NCBI GenBank assembly: GCA_947646735.1
Contig: CANTFK010000983.1
Span: forward strand, 496,001-560,000
DNA length: 64,000 nucleotides
Source of the DNA: Peronospora farinosa
Lineage: Eukaryota; Oomycota; Peronosporomycetes; Peronosporales; Peronosporaceae
Reading direction: 5' to 3'
Positions 42,746-54,100 of the stretch are shown piece by piece. Below the pieces are notes generated by a model that was not told the DNA's origin, did no database searches, and saw only the letters and a program-made list of their open reading frames with translations. Position 1 is the first letter of the stretch, and each line of letters begins with the position of its first letter. The translations under genes and the position numbers were made by a program.

Positions 42746-45172
42746 ATGGAGGACTCGCAGAATTGGGCATCATCATATCATGAACCTCACGTACTTCTGC
42801 GTTCTTCTACTGAGATAGTACACGAGAAAGATGATACGAAAGGAAAACCTTTGATACCTACTAGAGCATTACCCCTCGCATCACAATTTAATCGTCTCGA
42901 TAAAGCAGATTTAGAGGAGGCAATTAAACTTGGATTATTACTTGAAGATTTACCTGTAAATCATGATACATCAGTACCCGACTTTGGTGTTGCCTATGAG
43001 AAAAAAGGAGGAAATCGAATGGCAGGATGTGGTATTGATGTCTTTCGTAGTCAACGATTACTACAGGAACGATGCAAACAATTTGCAATGCAACGTGGTT
43101 TTCAATTGTACGTCTCGGGTAGCAGTACACGTCCAAATGGTGGTGGAAATGTTAAATATCGCTGTAAAAAGTTACATGGACAGCAATTTTTTGACTCGAG
43201 TACACCAGTTCATCAGTTGCAATGTCCCTTTTACATTAATGGCTATGGTAAGAACCAGCATTGGAAGATTACGCGGGCCTGTTTTCTACATAATCACTAC
43301 AAATTTATTGGATGTCGGACAGGAGGAGCGTCAATTTTGAAGCCAAATTTGATACAAGCTCCTATACCACCAGCTACTACATGTATTACTCCGGACAATC
43401 AAGAGATACCTAAGACAGTATCAAGTCCTGCTATTGTCATGTTGCAGAGGCAAGAGAATGAAGCAAGAGCTGCAGAAGAGACGGAGTGTGCAATTACTAT
43501 ATTGCCACAACGAGTGAAAGCTCAACGGAATACAACCATGTCCATGAAAACATTGTGTCGGATGGTGACGGACGAGGTAAACAAGTATCCAATATCTAAT
43601 TTAGTGATGGCCAAGTTGGACGGGAAGATAATACGACGCATTCTACTTCGACAGGGTCACACTATTAATCACATGATGTCTTCCCGGATCAAAAGACACC
43701 TTCAAGAAGAGAGAGTTGCGAAAGTACGGACGTCATTCCAGAAGCTGCATGGGTATTTGAAAGTAGTTGCAGAGAAGAACCCGGGCTCACATTTTCGATT
43801 CGAAAAGAGGGACGACGGTGCGTTTCAACGCGCTCTATTTATTCCAAATGCAACGCTACATGCTGTACAGTATTGTCGCAAAATTGTGTCTCTGGATCAT
43901 ATCACACACAGCGAGGAGCTACCGGAAACAGCCTTGGGCAAACTAGAGGGCGATGGAAATGATGACGTGATTTGCGGAGTTTACCTGAAGGCTTCGATAA
44001 AGGATTTTAACGACGAAGTCATCACTTTAGCGCTTGCGCTTGTGAATCAAGAGAATGAATTGACCTGGGAGTGGTTCCTACGCGAACTACAGAGTACACA
44101 GGTGACGGATTGGAATCAATACACGGTGATTGCAGGGCGTGCCCATGGGTTACAGACGGCGATTCAGACCGTGTGGCCTCAAGCGAGCTACCACTCTTGT
44201 ATGCGCCGTGTTGTTGAAGACGAAGTAATGGTGATTAAAAAGGTTCCCATGACGTCTGAAAAGAAGCAAAGCATTTTCGACCTAGCGCGCAGTGACAGCA
44301 AATCTGAATTTGATACGCTACACACAGCTCTGGTCCGCACGAACGAGGCAGCTGTGGCATATTTGGATGAACTGGACCGCAAAAACTGGGTGAAATACGC
44401 TTTTCTTGAGGCATTTCAGCGGCCAACATTTAACGAGCTTACTTCTGATCTCTCGATGGCGTTGGGAAGTGACGAGCTCTTCTCACAACACGCAAGCACG
44501 AGTCATATCAAATGGTTTGGTGAAGATCCCGTTTGCAGTTCGCAACCGCTCGACACGTACAGCCAGTACTTTACAAAGATTGCCGACAATTTTCACGAGC
44601 GTCGGCAATCCGTAAAGCACCGCCCAGCACACGAACTTGTCCCACGGCGAGAAGAGCAGCTACAACAGATTTTACAAGGTAGCCAGCGCTGCGAGGTAAT
44701 GTGACGTGTTGTGATTATTCTGTGGAGGCTTATCGATGCTTACTTTGTTTGAATGCACGCTTTGTAGTCAGTTCCTTGCGCAAATGGGCTTTACATGGTG
44801 CGCTATCTAGGCGCAACGCGACTAAATATCCCAGACAGCTGGCGTCACGTCAACCTTGACCGCTGGGAATGCACGTGTCAAGATTGGCAAGATCAACACT
44901 TCCCGTGTTTGCATGCGATCCATGCCGCAGAGTTAGATCGGCGCCGTATCGATTCGCTGTACGACACGAAGCAAAACTCGATCGAGAACTATCTGAAATG
45001 CTATGCAACTTTGTTCACACCGTGGCCAGTGGATGCATCTCCCATTCAACCTGACGTCTCCATGAAGACGCCTCTTGACTTTTTCTTTTCTCAAGATGGC
45101 TCTGGTCGACGAAAGCCTGGCCCGCGCCCGAAGAATAGAAAAGCAAGTATCGCGTCGATGTTGAGTAGGTAA
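42746..45172 (+). CDS. Domesticated Mutator-like (FAR1/FHY3-type) transposase-derived protein
   Basis: Exons 42746-44695 and 44768-45172 (72-nt intron, phase 0), about 783 residues from the ATG at 42746. An upstream in-frame ATG at 42605 is less likely because it begins 28 bp from the divergent gene and encodes a hydrophobic run. An N-terminal FAR1-like zinc region (about 95-185: RGFQLYVSG, KYRCKKLHG, CPFYINGYG, ACFLHNHY), a MULE transposase core (about 395-560, VYLKASIKDFND, LALALVNQENELTWEWFL, HSCMRRVV), and a SWIM zinc finger (about 683-702, CTCQDW, PCLHAIH). Where MULE transposases have the second catalytic Asp (usually TD-R), this protein reads IAGRAHGL, so it is probably not an active transposase. 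No terminal inverted repeats seen. Likely a host DNA-binding regulator. Confidence 0.82.
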
Positions 45173-45890
45173 TGGAAGGGGTAGTAGTAATTCGTGATAT
45201 GGATAACACTGCAAGCATTAGGCATCGTCACCGTCCTCCAGTACAGTGTCAATCCCCCATTTAAGCATGCTTCAGTCTTGCCCTCCTCGACCAAGAAAAC
45301 ATGCCGAACATGTAAAGCGTTCGGCGTATTGAGAAAATGATTCGGGAAGATGCAGACGCCCTCAGGTGGGGAATCTACGCGCACAAGTAGCGCATCTAAT
45401 GAATGTCAGTGTCTCGACCCTCGTTATGCGATGATGGCACTCCATACAGGACTTCAGCTGCAAAGAGCTCACTCCCTACACAAATCAACAAAGCGGTCAG
45501 ACTTCAACTACAGGTGGACTCAAATTCATCAGCTTCCCGTATCGTCGCTCACAAAACAGTTGTAAAGCAGCTTTCATTAAACTACTATGTAGACTAGAAG
45601 CATCACCCATACCACCAGCGGGTCAGAATCTTGTTTATCATATCAGCCACTTGCTTATTTTCCATGTACTGCCAAGAGAGATCGAAAACTGCGGAACCGA
45701 ATACTTTTCTTTTAAGCATCGATAGAAAACCGTCGAGAATATTTTACTTTAGGTATATTATACCGGTTTGGGACACCCTAGTAGCTGCTCGATATACCGG
45801 TATTAATGACAAAAGGTGTCGCATTCGATTTGTTCGGACGTATATTTTTATGGTCCTCATTATGCGGGTGTACTTGGTGAAACTTGTCAT
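45173..45890. other. Coding-like but unresolved DNA, minus strand
   Basis: Minus-strand frames here read like protein but are interrupted: VFGSAVFDLSWQYMENKQ (about 45705-45650), SSLMKAALQLFCERRYGK (about 45590-45530), SELFAAEVLYGVPSS (about 45470-45430) and RVDSPPEGVCIFPNHFLN (45384-45330), the last open to 45091 inside the transposase-derived gene. Either a spliced gene whose junctions I could not place or a decayed one. A Helitron-like CACCCTAGT end lies at about 45772-45781. Confidence 0.35.
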
Positions 45891-45892
45891 GT

Positions 45893-46436
45893 TTACAGAC
45901 CCCTCTTGTGTGACGTAGAGGGATAAGTAGTGTCCGTTAAGCTTTGTATGATTTCCCTGGCATCCATACATTGATGAAGGCGAAAAGGTATGGATGACCA
46001 TTGATTATTTAGTAAAAAAAAGGGTCGTACATAATCGGTGGACCACACTAATTTAGACGTGTCTTTATGAGAGATCCATTTATGCAATTCCTCCGTCCAC
46101 CAATCATCTCCCAATTTAATACCTAATTTTAGCCACTCATGTATCGTTCGTGTGGACCAAAAGCCATCAGTGGTCAGTTTCAATTCGCACCGTTGGCCCG
46201 CAAGCGTCGACGTGTTCTTTGCGCCTTACGAAAGCCTTTTCGAGTCTGTATCGACCGTTTCAAGTCTCTTTTCTTCTTTTTTCTTTCGCCCAGCGACCCT
46301 CTTCAATTTGGCTACAGTGCATGCGTTTGCAAATCTTGTGTGACCAAATTGATTCGAGTAGTACGTCGACGTGGAAACATAAGAGACAGGAAGTTATTGT
46401 ACGTCATCCCCCGGATCATCCCCATCGTCACCATTC
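45893..46436 (-). other. Candidate spliced gene, unrecognised
   Basis: The minus-strand ORF 46183-45893 (no ATG at its start) has protein-like content (FWSTRTIHEWLKLG, DDWWTEELHKWISH, STDYVRPFFLLNNQW). Upstream, an ATG near 46433 opens MVTMGMIRGM and basic exon-like frames follow (AKLKRVAGRKKKEEKRL), with plausible GT donors. I could not find a splice pattern that joins all of them in phase. If real, the gene would be head-to-head with eIF5 about 150 bp away, typical of this region's spacing. Function unknown. Confidence 0.35.
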
Positions 46437-46588
46437 ATCTTTTCTGTCTTCAGTTAAATACGTGATTTTGCTCACGAGACCGGATCAAACATTCTTTTCG
46501 TAGCTAGTAACAAAAGTCATTTGTTTTCTTTCTTTTCCTTTACTAAAGACCAAGAGATAGAAGGAGTAAATAACACTATATCATCAAG

Positions 46589-47896
46589 ATGTCGTTGATG
46601 AATATTGCAGGAACACAGTCAGTGGATGACCCTGAATACCGCTACAAGATGCCAAAACTACAAGCCAAGATTGAAGGTCGTGGCAATGGAATTAAGACTT
46701 TGGTTGTCAATTGTGCTGACATTGCAACGTCACTTCATCGCTCTACTGCTGAAGTGTGCAAGTTTTTTGGCTGTGAACTTGGTGCTCAGTCAAAATACGA
46801 TGACAAGACCGATCGTGCGATTGTGAATGGTGCTTTTGAGGCTGGTATGATGCAGCAACATTTGTCCAAGTACATTGAAGGCTTTGTGCTATGTCCTGAT
46901 TGCCGTCTACCGGAGACGAAATACAAGTTTAAAGGTCAATTGATTTTTCACAAATGCTATGCTTGTGGAGCCGTGAAACCGGTGGATATGAACCATAAGC
47001 TTACGACGTTTATCTTTAAGGAACACACTGCTGCAAAACGTAGCAGCAAAGATGATAAGAAGAAGAAAGATAAGAAGGAGAAGAAGGAGAAGAAGGACAA
47101 GAAGTCGCACGATGAACCTGAAGATGAAACAACCGGTACGAAGGAAAAGAAAGAAAAGAAGGACAAGAAAGACAAGAAAGACAAGAAAAAGAAGCACCAC
47201 AAGGAGAAAAACTCTGATAAGGATGTGTCGGGTGCCGAGAATGATGACGATAAGGTGGTGTGGCACACGGACCTGTCTGTTGAAGCTGTGGCAGCTCGTG
47301 CTGCAGAGGCTGAGGCCATTGAAGCTGCTGCTGCGGCCGCTATGCAGGCTGCAGCGGCGGAAGAAGTCGTGGCGACGCTGGACAACCTTCAGGTGGATGA
47401 CGAGAACGCTCTGGACTCAGCTGTGTCGAACGTGAAGCGTTTCCTGTCGGAGAGCCACTCGGAGACGGAGATTTTCGAGGAATTGTGCCGCCAGCAGACC
47501 TATTCGGCTCTACCCGTCACGGACCGTCTTGTGATCTTTTTCCGCTCTGCCTTCACGGAGCAAGTGCTGGCGAGCAATCAAGTGGCTAAATACGCGCCTG
47601 TGCTGGAGAAAATTATCGATGGTCAGCACTCGCAGTACCAGCTGATCGCACTTGTTGAGCATTTCTGCGCCGTGGAACACCAAGAATTGCTGACGTCGTA
47701 TCCGATCCTGTTGAAGCTGCTCTATGACGAGGATTTGTTGGACGAGGAATGCCTCGTGTCTTGGGTTCACAACGGCGTCCGCAAGGAGTACGCACACTGG
47801 GCTGTCAAGGATGAGCTTGCTGCGAAGCTGAAGGCTCTATTGCAGCCATTCATTGAATGGCTGGAGAACGCTGAAGAAGAGAGCGACGACGAGTAA
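46589..47896 (+). CDS. TIF5: Translation initiation factor eIF5
   Basis: Single exon, 435 residues. Starts MSLMNIAGTQSVDDPEYRYK. The N-terminal eIF5/eIF2-beta domain (1-150) contains the GAP region (RGNGIKTLVVNCADIATSL, with the conserved Arg near residue 31) and a C4 zinc ribbon (CPDC ... CYAC). A Lys/Glu/Asp-rich linker of KKDKKEKKDK type follows, then an Ala-rich helix and a C-terminal W2 (HEAT) domain (about 280-430) ending in the aromatic/acidic box WLENAEEESDDE. It stimulates GTP hydrolysis by eIF2 in the 48S complex after start-codon recognition. The zinc ribbon and W2 are complete, so it is probably functional. Confidence 0.97.
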   Translation: MSLMNIAGTQSVDDPEYRYKMPKLQAKIEGRGNGIKTLVVNCADIATSLHRSTAEVCKFFGCELGAQSKYDDKTDRAIVNGAFEAGMMQQHLSKYIEGFVLCPDCRLPETKYKFKGQLIFHKCYACGAVKPVDMNHKLTTFIFKEHTAAKRSSKDDKKKKDKKEKKEKKDKKSHDEPEDETTGTKEKKEKKDKKDKKDKKKKHHKEKNSDKDVSGAENDDDKVVWHTDLSVEAVAARAAEAEAIEAAAAAAMQAAAAEEVVATLDNLQVDDENALDSAVSNVKRFLSESHSETEIFEELCRQQTYSALPVTDRLVIFFRSAFTEQVLASNQVAKYAPVLEKIIDGQHSQYQLIALVEHFCAVEHQELLTSYPILLKLLYDEDLLDEECLVSWVHNGVRKEYAHWAVKDELAAKLKALLQPFIEWLENAEEESDDE

Positions 47897-48379
47897 ATTG
47901 CTGGCGATTCGTTTACGACGCGATTGGTGCCTCGGTGTGGCCTTGTGCTCGAATAGCTCAATGTAGCAGTTGCATATTTTTCATCTCCGACTGGCGACTT
48001 CTTATAGTTATGGGAAGCAATTTGCTAGTGAAGTTTCTCGGTCGTTTCATTCACGTTTAAGTTACAGACGCTCTCATGATAGCGAATGTCACATGAACAC
48101 GCTTCATTCTGTTGTAGCAACATCGACAGTAGCTTGAATTTGCTCTATTACGTGGTGACTGTCCTTGACGATGGTGTCTTTGATCGTAGAAAGCTCGTGG
48201 ATGCTCGATCTGCACGTGAAAGGTCCTTCCCGAGCGCTAGCAGACACTAGATTGACCATCACTCTTTTAACGTTTAGTGACACTAGTCTTTTCCAAACCC
48301 ACACCACAACACGTACACACACTTGATCCCGAACCACGTACAAGAGCTAGTGGACCAGCCCGACCGTCTATAGCATTAA
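47897..48379. other. Intergenic
   Basis: 480 bp between eIF5 and the Nup85-like gene. No ORF of note. Confidence 0.6.
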
Positions 48380-50687
48380 ATGGCTTCAAAACCTGGTGCC
48401 TTTGAGATCTTGTGCGCGACGCAGCAACTTCCTGTGGTAGAAAAAGAGCTGGTCTTTAGCAAACAATCAAGTCAAAAAGCAGCAGCACACTCGACAGCAG
48501 GGGCTGCATGGGGCAAGAGCGCACGTAAATGGACCACAATCTCCTCGTCTGCTCGGGAGTTTGGTGACGTGATGCCACGAGAATTACGCACGTTAGTGGC
48601 GACATCATTTGATGTGTTTACGTGCACACAGACACAGGAATTCAATGCAATTGTTGGTGATGCTGTACGTGTCAGTCACGAGTATCGTGATGCTTTGAAG
48701 ACGTGCATTTTTACTCTAGAAGATCGTCTAGAGATGCAGAACGAAGAAGAAGAAGAAGACGAAGCTGTTGAGGACGATAAAGAACTATTAGACTTGATGA
48801 ATGTATCGCTGGCAATTTGGCACTTGTGTGAGCTCTTTCTACTCCGTCAAGGAGCGAGAGGAGCAGACCGAATGCTCGCCTATGATCTCGCACGATGGAT
48901 ACAAGAGCATTACTGTAGTGAACTGCTGGAGAAATTAGAGAGAGAGAGTACAAGACTGAAGAAAGAACCGAAACCGGAGCAGGAGACAGCTTTTTGGACC
49001 ACAATTCAGTCTCTCGTAATGACGGGAAATGGTCCTAGTGCCTGGAGCTTATTAGCTTCGCATTCGAGCTACAAGTCCTTGTTTTCCCGTGATACCATGT
49101 CAATGACAGGAGCGTCTACAAAGGCAGTGTTTCAAGCGGTACAAAAGCTGCTGTTGACGATGCCTGGAAGAATGAATGTGGGTGTGGACCAGGATGGACC
49201 AGAAGAGTGGAAAAACTGGAACAATGCGTGCCAGTGTTTGCTCAATACAGAAGGATACATTAAGGCAAATGACGGACTAAAGACGCTATTGCAGATTATG
49301 GTGGCTGAGGAGGATGTGTTGAAGAATCATGCAACCACTTGGTACGAACTGATGATGGCGCGGCTGTTCCTGGATGAACCAAAAACTATTGCAAATCGTT
49401 ACCAGTTTCTGATGACCAACTGCTTCGAGGCTTACAATGATGATGAGACTCGGATGGGTAACTTTGATTGCATTATTCTGGCCATCATGAAGTCTGATAT
49501 CCAGAGTGCGTTGCAGGATATCATTGCACTTGGGTTATCGTGGATGGCCGCGCATCTAGCGGACCTATTGCAAAAAAGTAACGTGATCGTGGCCGACGAA
49601 GTAGTGCCACAAGCGGAGTGCTCTTTGCTAGAGCGCTTCCTACTGGAATATGCCATGGAGATTGGCGCGAGCAGTGGCATGTGGCAATTTGCAGTGCGGT
49701 ACTACGAGTATTGTCCTAGGTTCGGAGCTATTGCGATTCGATCTGCGTTGGAGCGCGAACCTTTGCAAACCGACTGCAAGACTGAGCGTCTTCTTGCGTA
49801 CTGCCACGGGAAACAACTTTTGGCACACACGTTTCGGCATATAACAATTCAGAGAGCGCAGGAGTGCAAGGCTAAGAAGGCGTACGCATCCGCACTACAG
49901 TGGTTGTTGCGTAGTAACTGCCTGGACGACGTGGATGCTCTTTGCGATGAGATCTTGAATGAGTGCAACGACAAAGACTCATTGACTCCATTGCACGAAG
50001 CAGTGCAGTTTCTAGAGGCACATCCTGAGCTTGCGCGTCCGCAAAAGCTGGCATGGTTGGTACGCTACCGCGAGTTCCGTCTGGTGCTAGACGACCGCGA
50101 GTCCTTGCAGGCACTGTTGAGAAGTGTCGGTTCTCTGATGTCCGATAGTAAGAAAGAACAAGCAAGCCTGGAACGTAAACTTCGATTTGTGTCTATGGAA
50201 GCTGCCAAGTGGCTCGGGTGGCTAGTGAGTTCAACTGAGGCACCAAAGGTGCTTCGGTCTGAAGTACTTGAACAAGCTAAACGTCTGTTGGAGGAGTCTC
50301 CCACTACATTTGAATCCCGACATCTGTACTCGTTGATGGAGTACCTACAGCAACTGGATCGTTCATTTGACCGGCAAGAATTTTACGAGCTGGACTCGAA
50401 CAAGCAACTAAAAAAAGGGGTTGAAAGCTTGATTTCACGAAACTTGGCGGAAGCAATGCTTCAAGAGGCTACTGCAAGCGGATGTGGTGCTGGAACGGCA
50501 AGTCGTTGATCAAATGCTGCGCTTCTTGCTCAACAACTCTAGGTGCGTCGTTTACACTGATGAAAGACTAACTGGAATCTCGAACGGTCCTGCAATTGGG
50601 AATGCTGGTTTACTTGTTTCAGACGTTCCAGTTATCGGACGATATTTTCATTTGCTTGCAAAGGTGTTTGCTGATCTACAAGCCTAG
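48380..50687 (+). CDS. NUP85: Nup85-like nucleoporin (Y complex)
   Basis: An open frame from 48380 gives 709 residues to a stop at 50509. It is an all-helical ACE1-type solenoid; the best matching part is the C-terminal half (FAVRYYEYCPRFGAIAIRSA, ALQWLLRSNCLDDVDALC), which follows the Nup85 pattern of a CP-x-G block then ALxWxxRA. Nup85 sits in the short arm of the nuclear-pore Y complex with Seh1. At about 50468 the helical sequence continues in another frame (LLQADVVLERQVVDQMLRF ... VIGRYFHLLAKVFADLQA) to a stop at 50687; one base fewer in AAGAGGCT would join them. A possible 80-nt intron lies at 50543-50622. Whether this is a sequencing error, a frameshift or splicing is open. The protein family call is moderately strong. 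Confidence 0.75.
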
Positions 50688-51112
50688 GCAGAGTCGAAGA
50701 TATTGTGGTGCTGCTGTTTGTGCTCGGAATTACTGGACTATCAAGGGCGTGAATGATGCATTTAGCAAAAAATAATGGCAGGAATGTACTCGACTAGCTC
50801 GAGTTCTTACATGTTACTATCATTTTGTATGGACGTTAAAACCATTTTATCATTCGTCAGTGTATGAACGTATTAACGAGGCAAGTACTTCTCACCTGCT
50901 TGATCCAGCTGTGTTTTAACAAAAGGTTCCATCTCAATTCGGTATTTAAGCAGTTTTTTCACCTTTTTCAAACCTCACCGCCCAAATTGCAAAAACAAAA
51001 CGCAATTAAATTTTGGTCAAATCGTTAAAATTCCAACAATAATATTGCCAAACCACTCATTAATTTGTGTGTCATACAAAAAAACGTCGTGATCCATTCA
51101 AGTTACTGACCG
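50688..51112. other. Intergenic between two nucleoporin genes
   Basis: 425 AT-rich bp; presumed 3' flank of the Nup85-like gene and promoter of the Nup214-like gene. Confidence 0.6.
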
Positions 51113-54100
51113 ATGGAGCGGGCGACGGAGCACGTGCGCATGTTGGACGCTGGTAGACAACGTGTCGCATATTCCTCACCTCTTACATCAAATTGTTTTG
51201 ACTCAGTAGTCTCTACCAAGACGCAGTTGTTGCAACATGGCAACACGTTCGGTCTGAGCTTCATGGCGACTGCAAAAGGTAATAACCTCTATCAATTAAT
51301 CACCTCATAAAACCCATGCACCTGTAATAAGTAATATTCTTTTGATAATTTATATGTATTTACTGTATAGGGTTCATGATGACTACCAATGACGTGCTGG
51401 AGACGTCGTGCATTGATTATGGCACACGACGTCAGGAAGCTTTGGATCATGGACAGAAACTTACATTGGAAGAGATTTATGAATTACCAGGAACCAAAGA
51501 GATTCAATTGCCATCTATTGCTTATTGGATCGCACTCTCTTCAAATGAGCTCCTGGTTGCAGTGGCTTATGCCGATGCAGTTGCACTTTATGAAGTCGCA
51601 CACATTCTCGAGGCGGTACGGACAGACACTTTTCTATTGTGAAGTTATTGACCCTTGTCTTCTATCTGTTAATATTTATCTTGTAATTTTTATATGTTGT
51701 TATAAAACATAGGTGAATCCAGCCCCTTTTCATACGTTTTCCAAGCTACAAGCACAAGAGATTGCATGGTGCACGGACCCTGAGAGTGACCGAGTGGCGG
51801 TCTTGACGCTTGAGAAGAACGTGGTCGTGTGTACACTTGACGGGGCAAAAGATATTATTGATTTACAAACTGACGTATCGTCTAGTACGTGCATGAAGTT
51901 TATTGTTGGAAAGCTACAATGCTAACCTAGTTACTTGTGTGTGTGTAAATGCCAGTTTCTTGGTCCCCATCAGGAAAACAGATTGCACTTGGGTTGGTCG
52001 ACAGCACGATTGCCACTTACGAATGGAATTCTCTCCGGATTGCGCGGTCTATTGGCAAGCCGAAGTGCTGCGCTGATGCGGATTTTGAAGTTCACCACGT
52101 AAATTGGGCGGAGGAAGACTTAATTTTGGCTGGATATCAGAAGTACGATGAAGAAAACGAAGAAACAAGCGCTCTCGCCTGCATTTTTGAGCATGGTGAA
52201 TGCATGGAGCTAGACGAGGTTGTCGGGTTTTTCGATGTCGAAAACCGACGGCATCAATATTTCTCTGCATTCTTACCGGACTGGCGAATGTTTTTCATCG
52301 GCTGCTCGCTGAGCGCAGATATAGAGTTGCTTGTTTCAGATCCTGAAAGCGGCGAGTGGGAATTATGGAAACCTCTGGAAAAGTATCAGGCACGCCTTCC
52401 TATGAATGTCAAGGATGGGGAATCATTCCCCATGGGTTTTGCCCTGAATTTAAATTCGACATCATCAGTTCCTGTCGATGAAGACGCATATCCGCCTGTC
52501 CCCATTATTTCATGCTCCAACACAGAAGGACTTTTAGTAAACTTTGCATTCGTTGACACAACTGTGAGCGAAGTCGATTTTGTGAAAAGTCCGTTGCCAT
52601 TTGAGAAGAAGGTGACTCGTATTGTTGCAGCAGAGGATGAACCCAAGGCGTTAGAAAATGCGGCAACGGGTGAGTTTCAGTTAACGTCAAACACGGTATC
52701 TCCAGATAACACTACCTCTTTGAAACACACAATCTCGCATGAATATGGTCAGAATGATGAGAATGAGTTTGTAGAATCTGACGGAGAATCGAGTGATGAG
52801 GAAGAAGAACGCAAAGAAGAAGAAGATAAAGCCAGAACCACGTTCCGCACGATTGCGTCCGATGGGTCAGACTTTATTCTTTCAGAGCAGTTTCCGAAGC
52901 TTATCAAAGCTATGGGATCTACGTATGCCGAGGAAGAGCATGCGAAAACATTGGAAAGTCTTGAGAAGGATGGAAAGGTATATGAGGCCGATTTCGTTTC
53001 GTGGTATGTCGATTGGATTTTCGGTGATGATGACTCGGATTCAGATGATAATGCGGATACACCTGCATCATCGGCAACGGAGCCCGCCGAAATGAAATCG
53101 AAGGAGGATATCGCTGCAGCATTTTTGAGACTATCGGCCAAGGAAGGAAGCTGGAAATGCGGTGTGTGTATGGTAAGCAATGACCCCGAAGCAATAAAGT
53201 GTAGCGCTTGCGAGGCTCCAAACCCTGCTGCGCCAAAATCGGTAGTTCCGGTAACCGCGGCAAGTGCTCCTACGTCTGCAGGCTCGATTGGTTCGGGTGG
53301 GTTCTCTTTTCCAGTTTCTACGGAAGAAACCTCAAAACCGTCGTCGCTTTCCTTCGGTGCAAGTCCAGGTGCTACTACGGTTTGTGCCACCAAATCTAGT
53401 GAGATTTCGTCTTGTGGCACGGCGCCAACCTCGGGCTTTAGCTTTCCAAGTAGCTCGACTACTTCCGAAATGAGCTTTAGTTTTTTGCCTACCACAAAGC
53501 CTGCGACAGGAGTAAGCTTTGGATCCCCTGATGAGGCATCTTTTGGTGGCGGTAACTTTGATGGCGGTAGCGATGACGCTGTTTCTGCTAGTAAAGGCGC
53601 CCCTTCCGTGGATCAGTCTGTCGAAAAAAGTAAGCCGTCTTTTCCACTGAAAACTATGTCGCACGAGTACGGCCAAAACGATAGAAATGAGTTTGCTGCG
53701 TCGGAAGAAGATGAGAGTGATGACGAGGAAGAGCGCAAGGAGGAGGAAGCTAACGCCAGGAATGCATTCCGCTCTATCACGTTAGAGGGAACTGACTACA
53801 TTAATGTGGAGCAACTTCCAAAGCTATTCAAGGCTCTGGGATTAACGTATTCTAAAGAAGAGCAAGCTAGCACCCTTGAAAGCCTGGAGAAAGACGGCAA
53901 GATATACGAGGTTGACTTCATTTCTTGGTATGTTGACTGGATCTTCGATAATTCCGACTCTGACGAGGAGGACGGTGCACTGCTGTCTCCAAAAAACGCA
54001 ATCTCGCATGAATATGGTCAGAATGATGAGAATGAGTTTGTAGAATCTGACGGAGAATCGAGTGATGAGGAAGAAGAACGCAAAGAAGAAGAAGATAAAG

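Noticed and set aside
45360..45480. Possible C-terminal zinc ribbon on the minus strand (SCMECHH ... RCATCARRFPT)
   Set aside because: It depends on a 36-nt intron, too short for this genome, and competes with another frame that also reads like protein.
46957..47385. 142-codon minus-strand ORF
   Set aside because: Antisense of the Lys-rich linker and Ala-rich helix of eIF5; low-complexity mirror.
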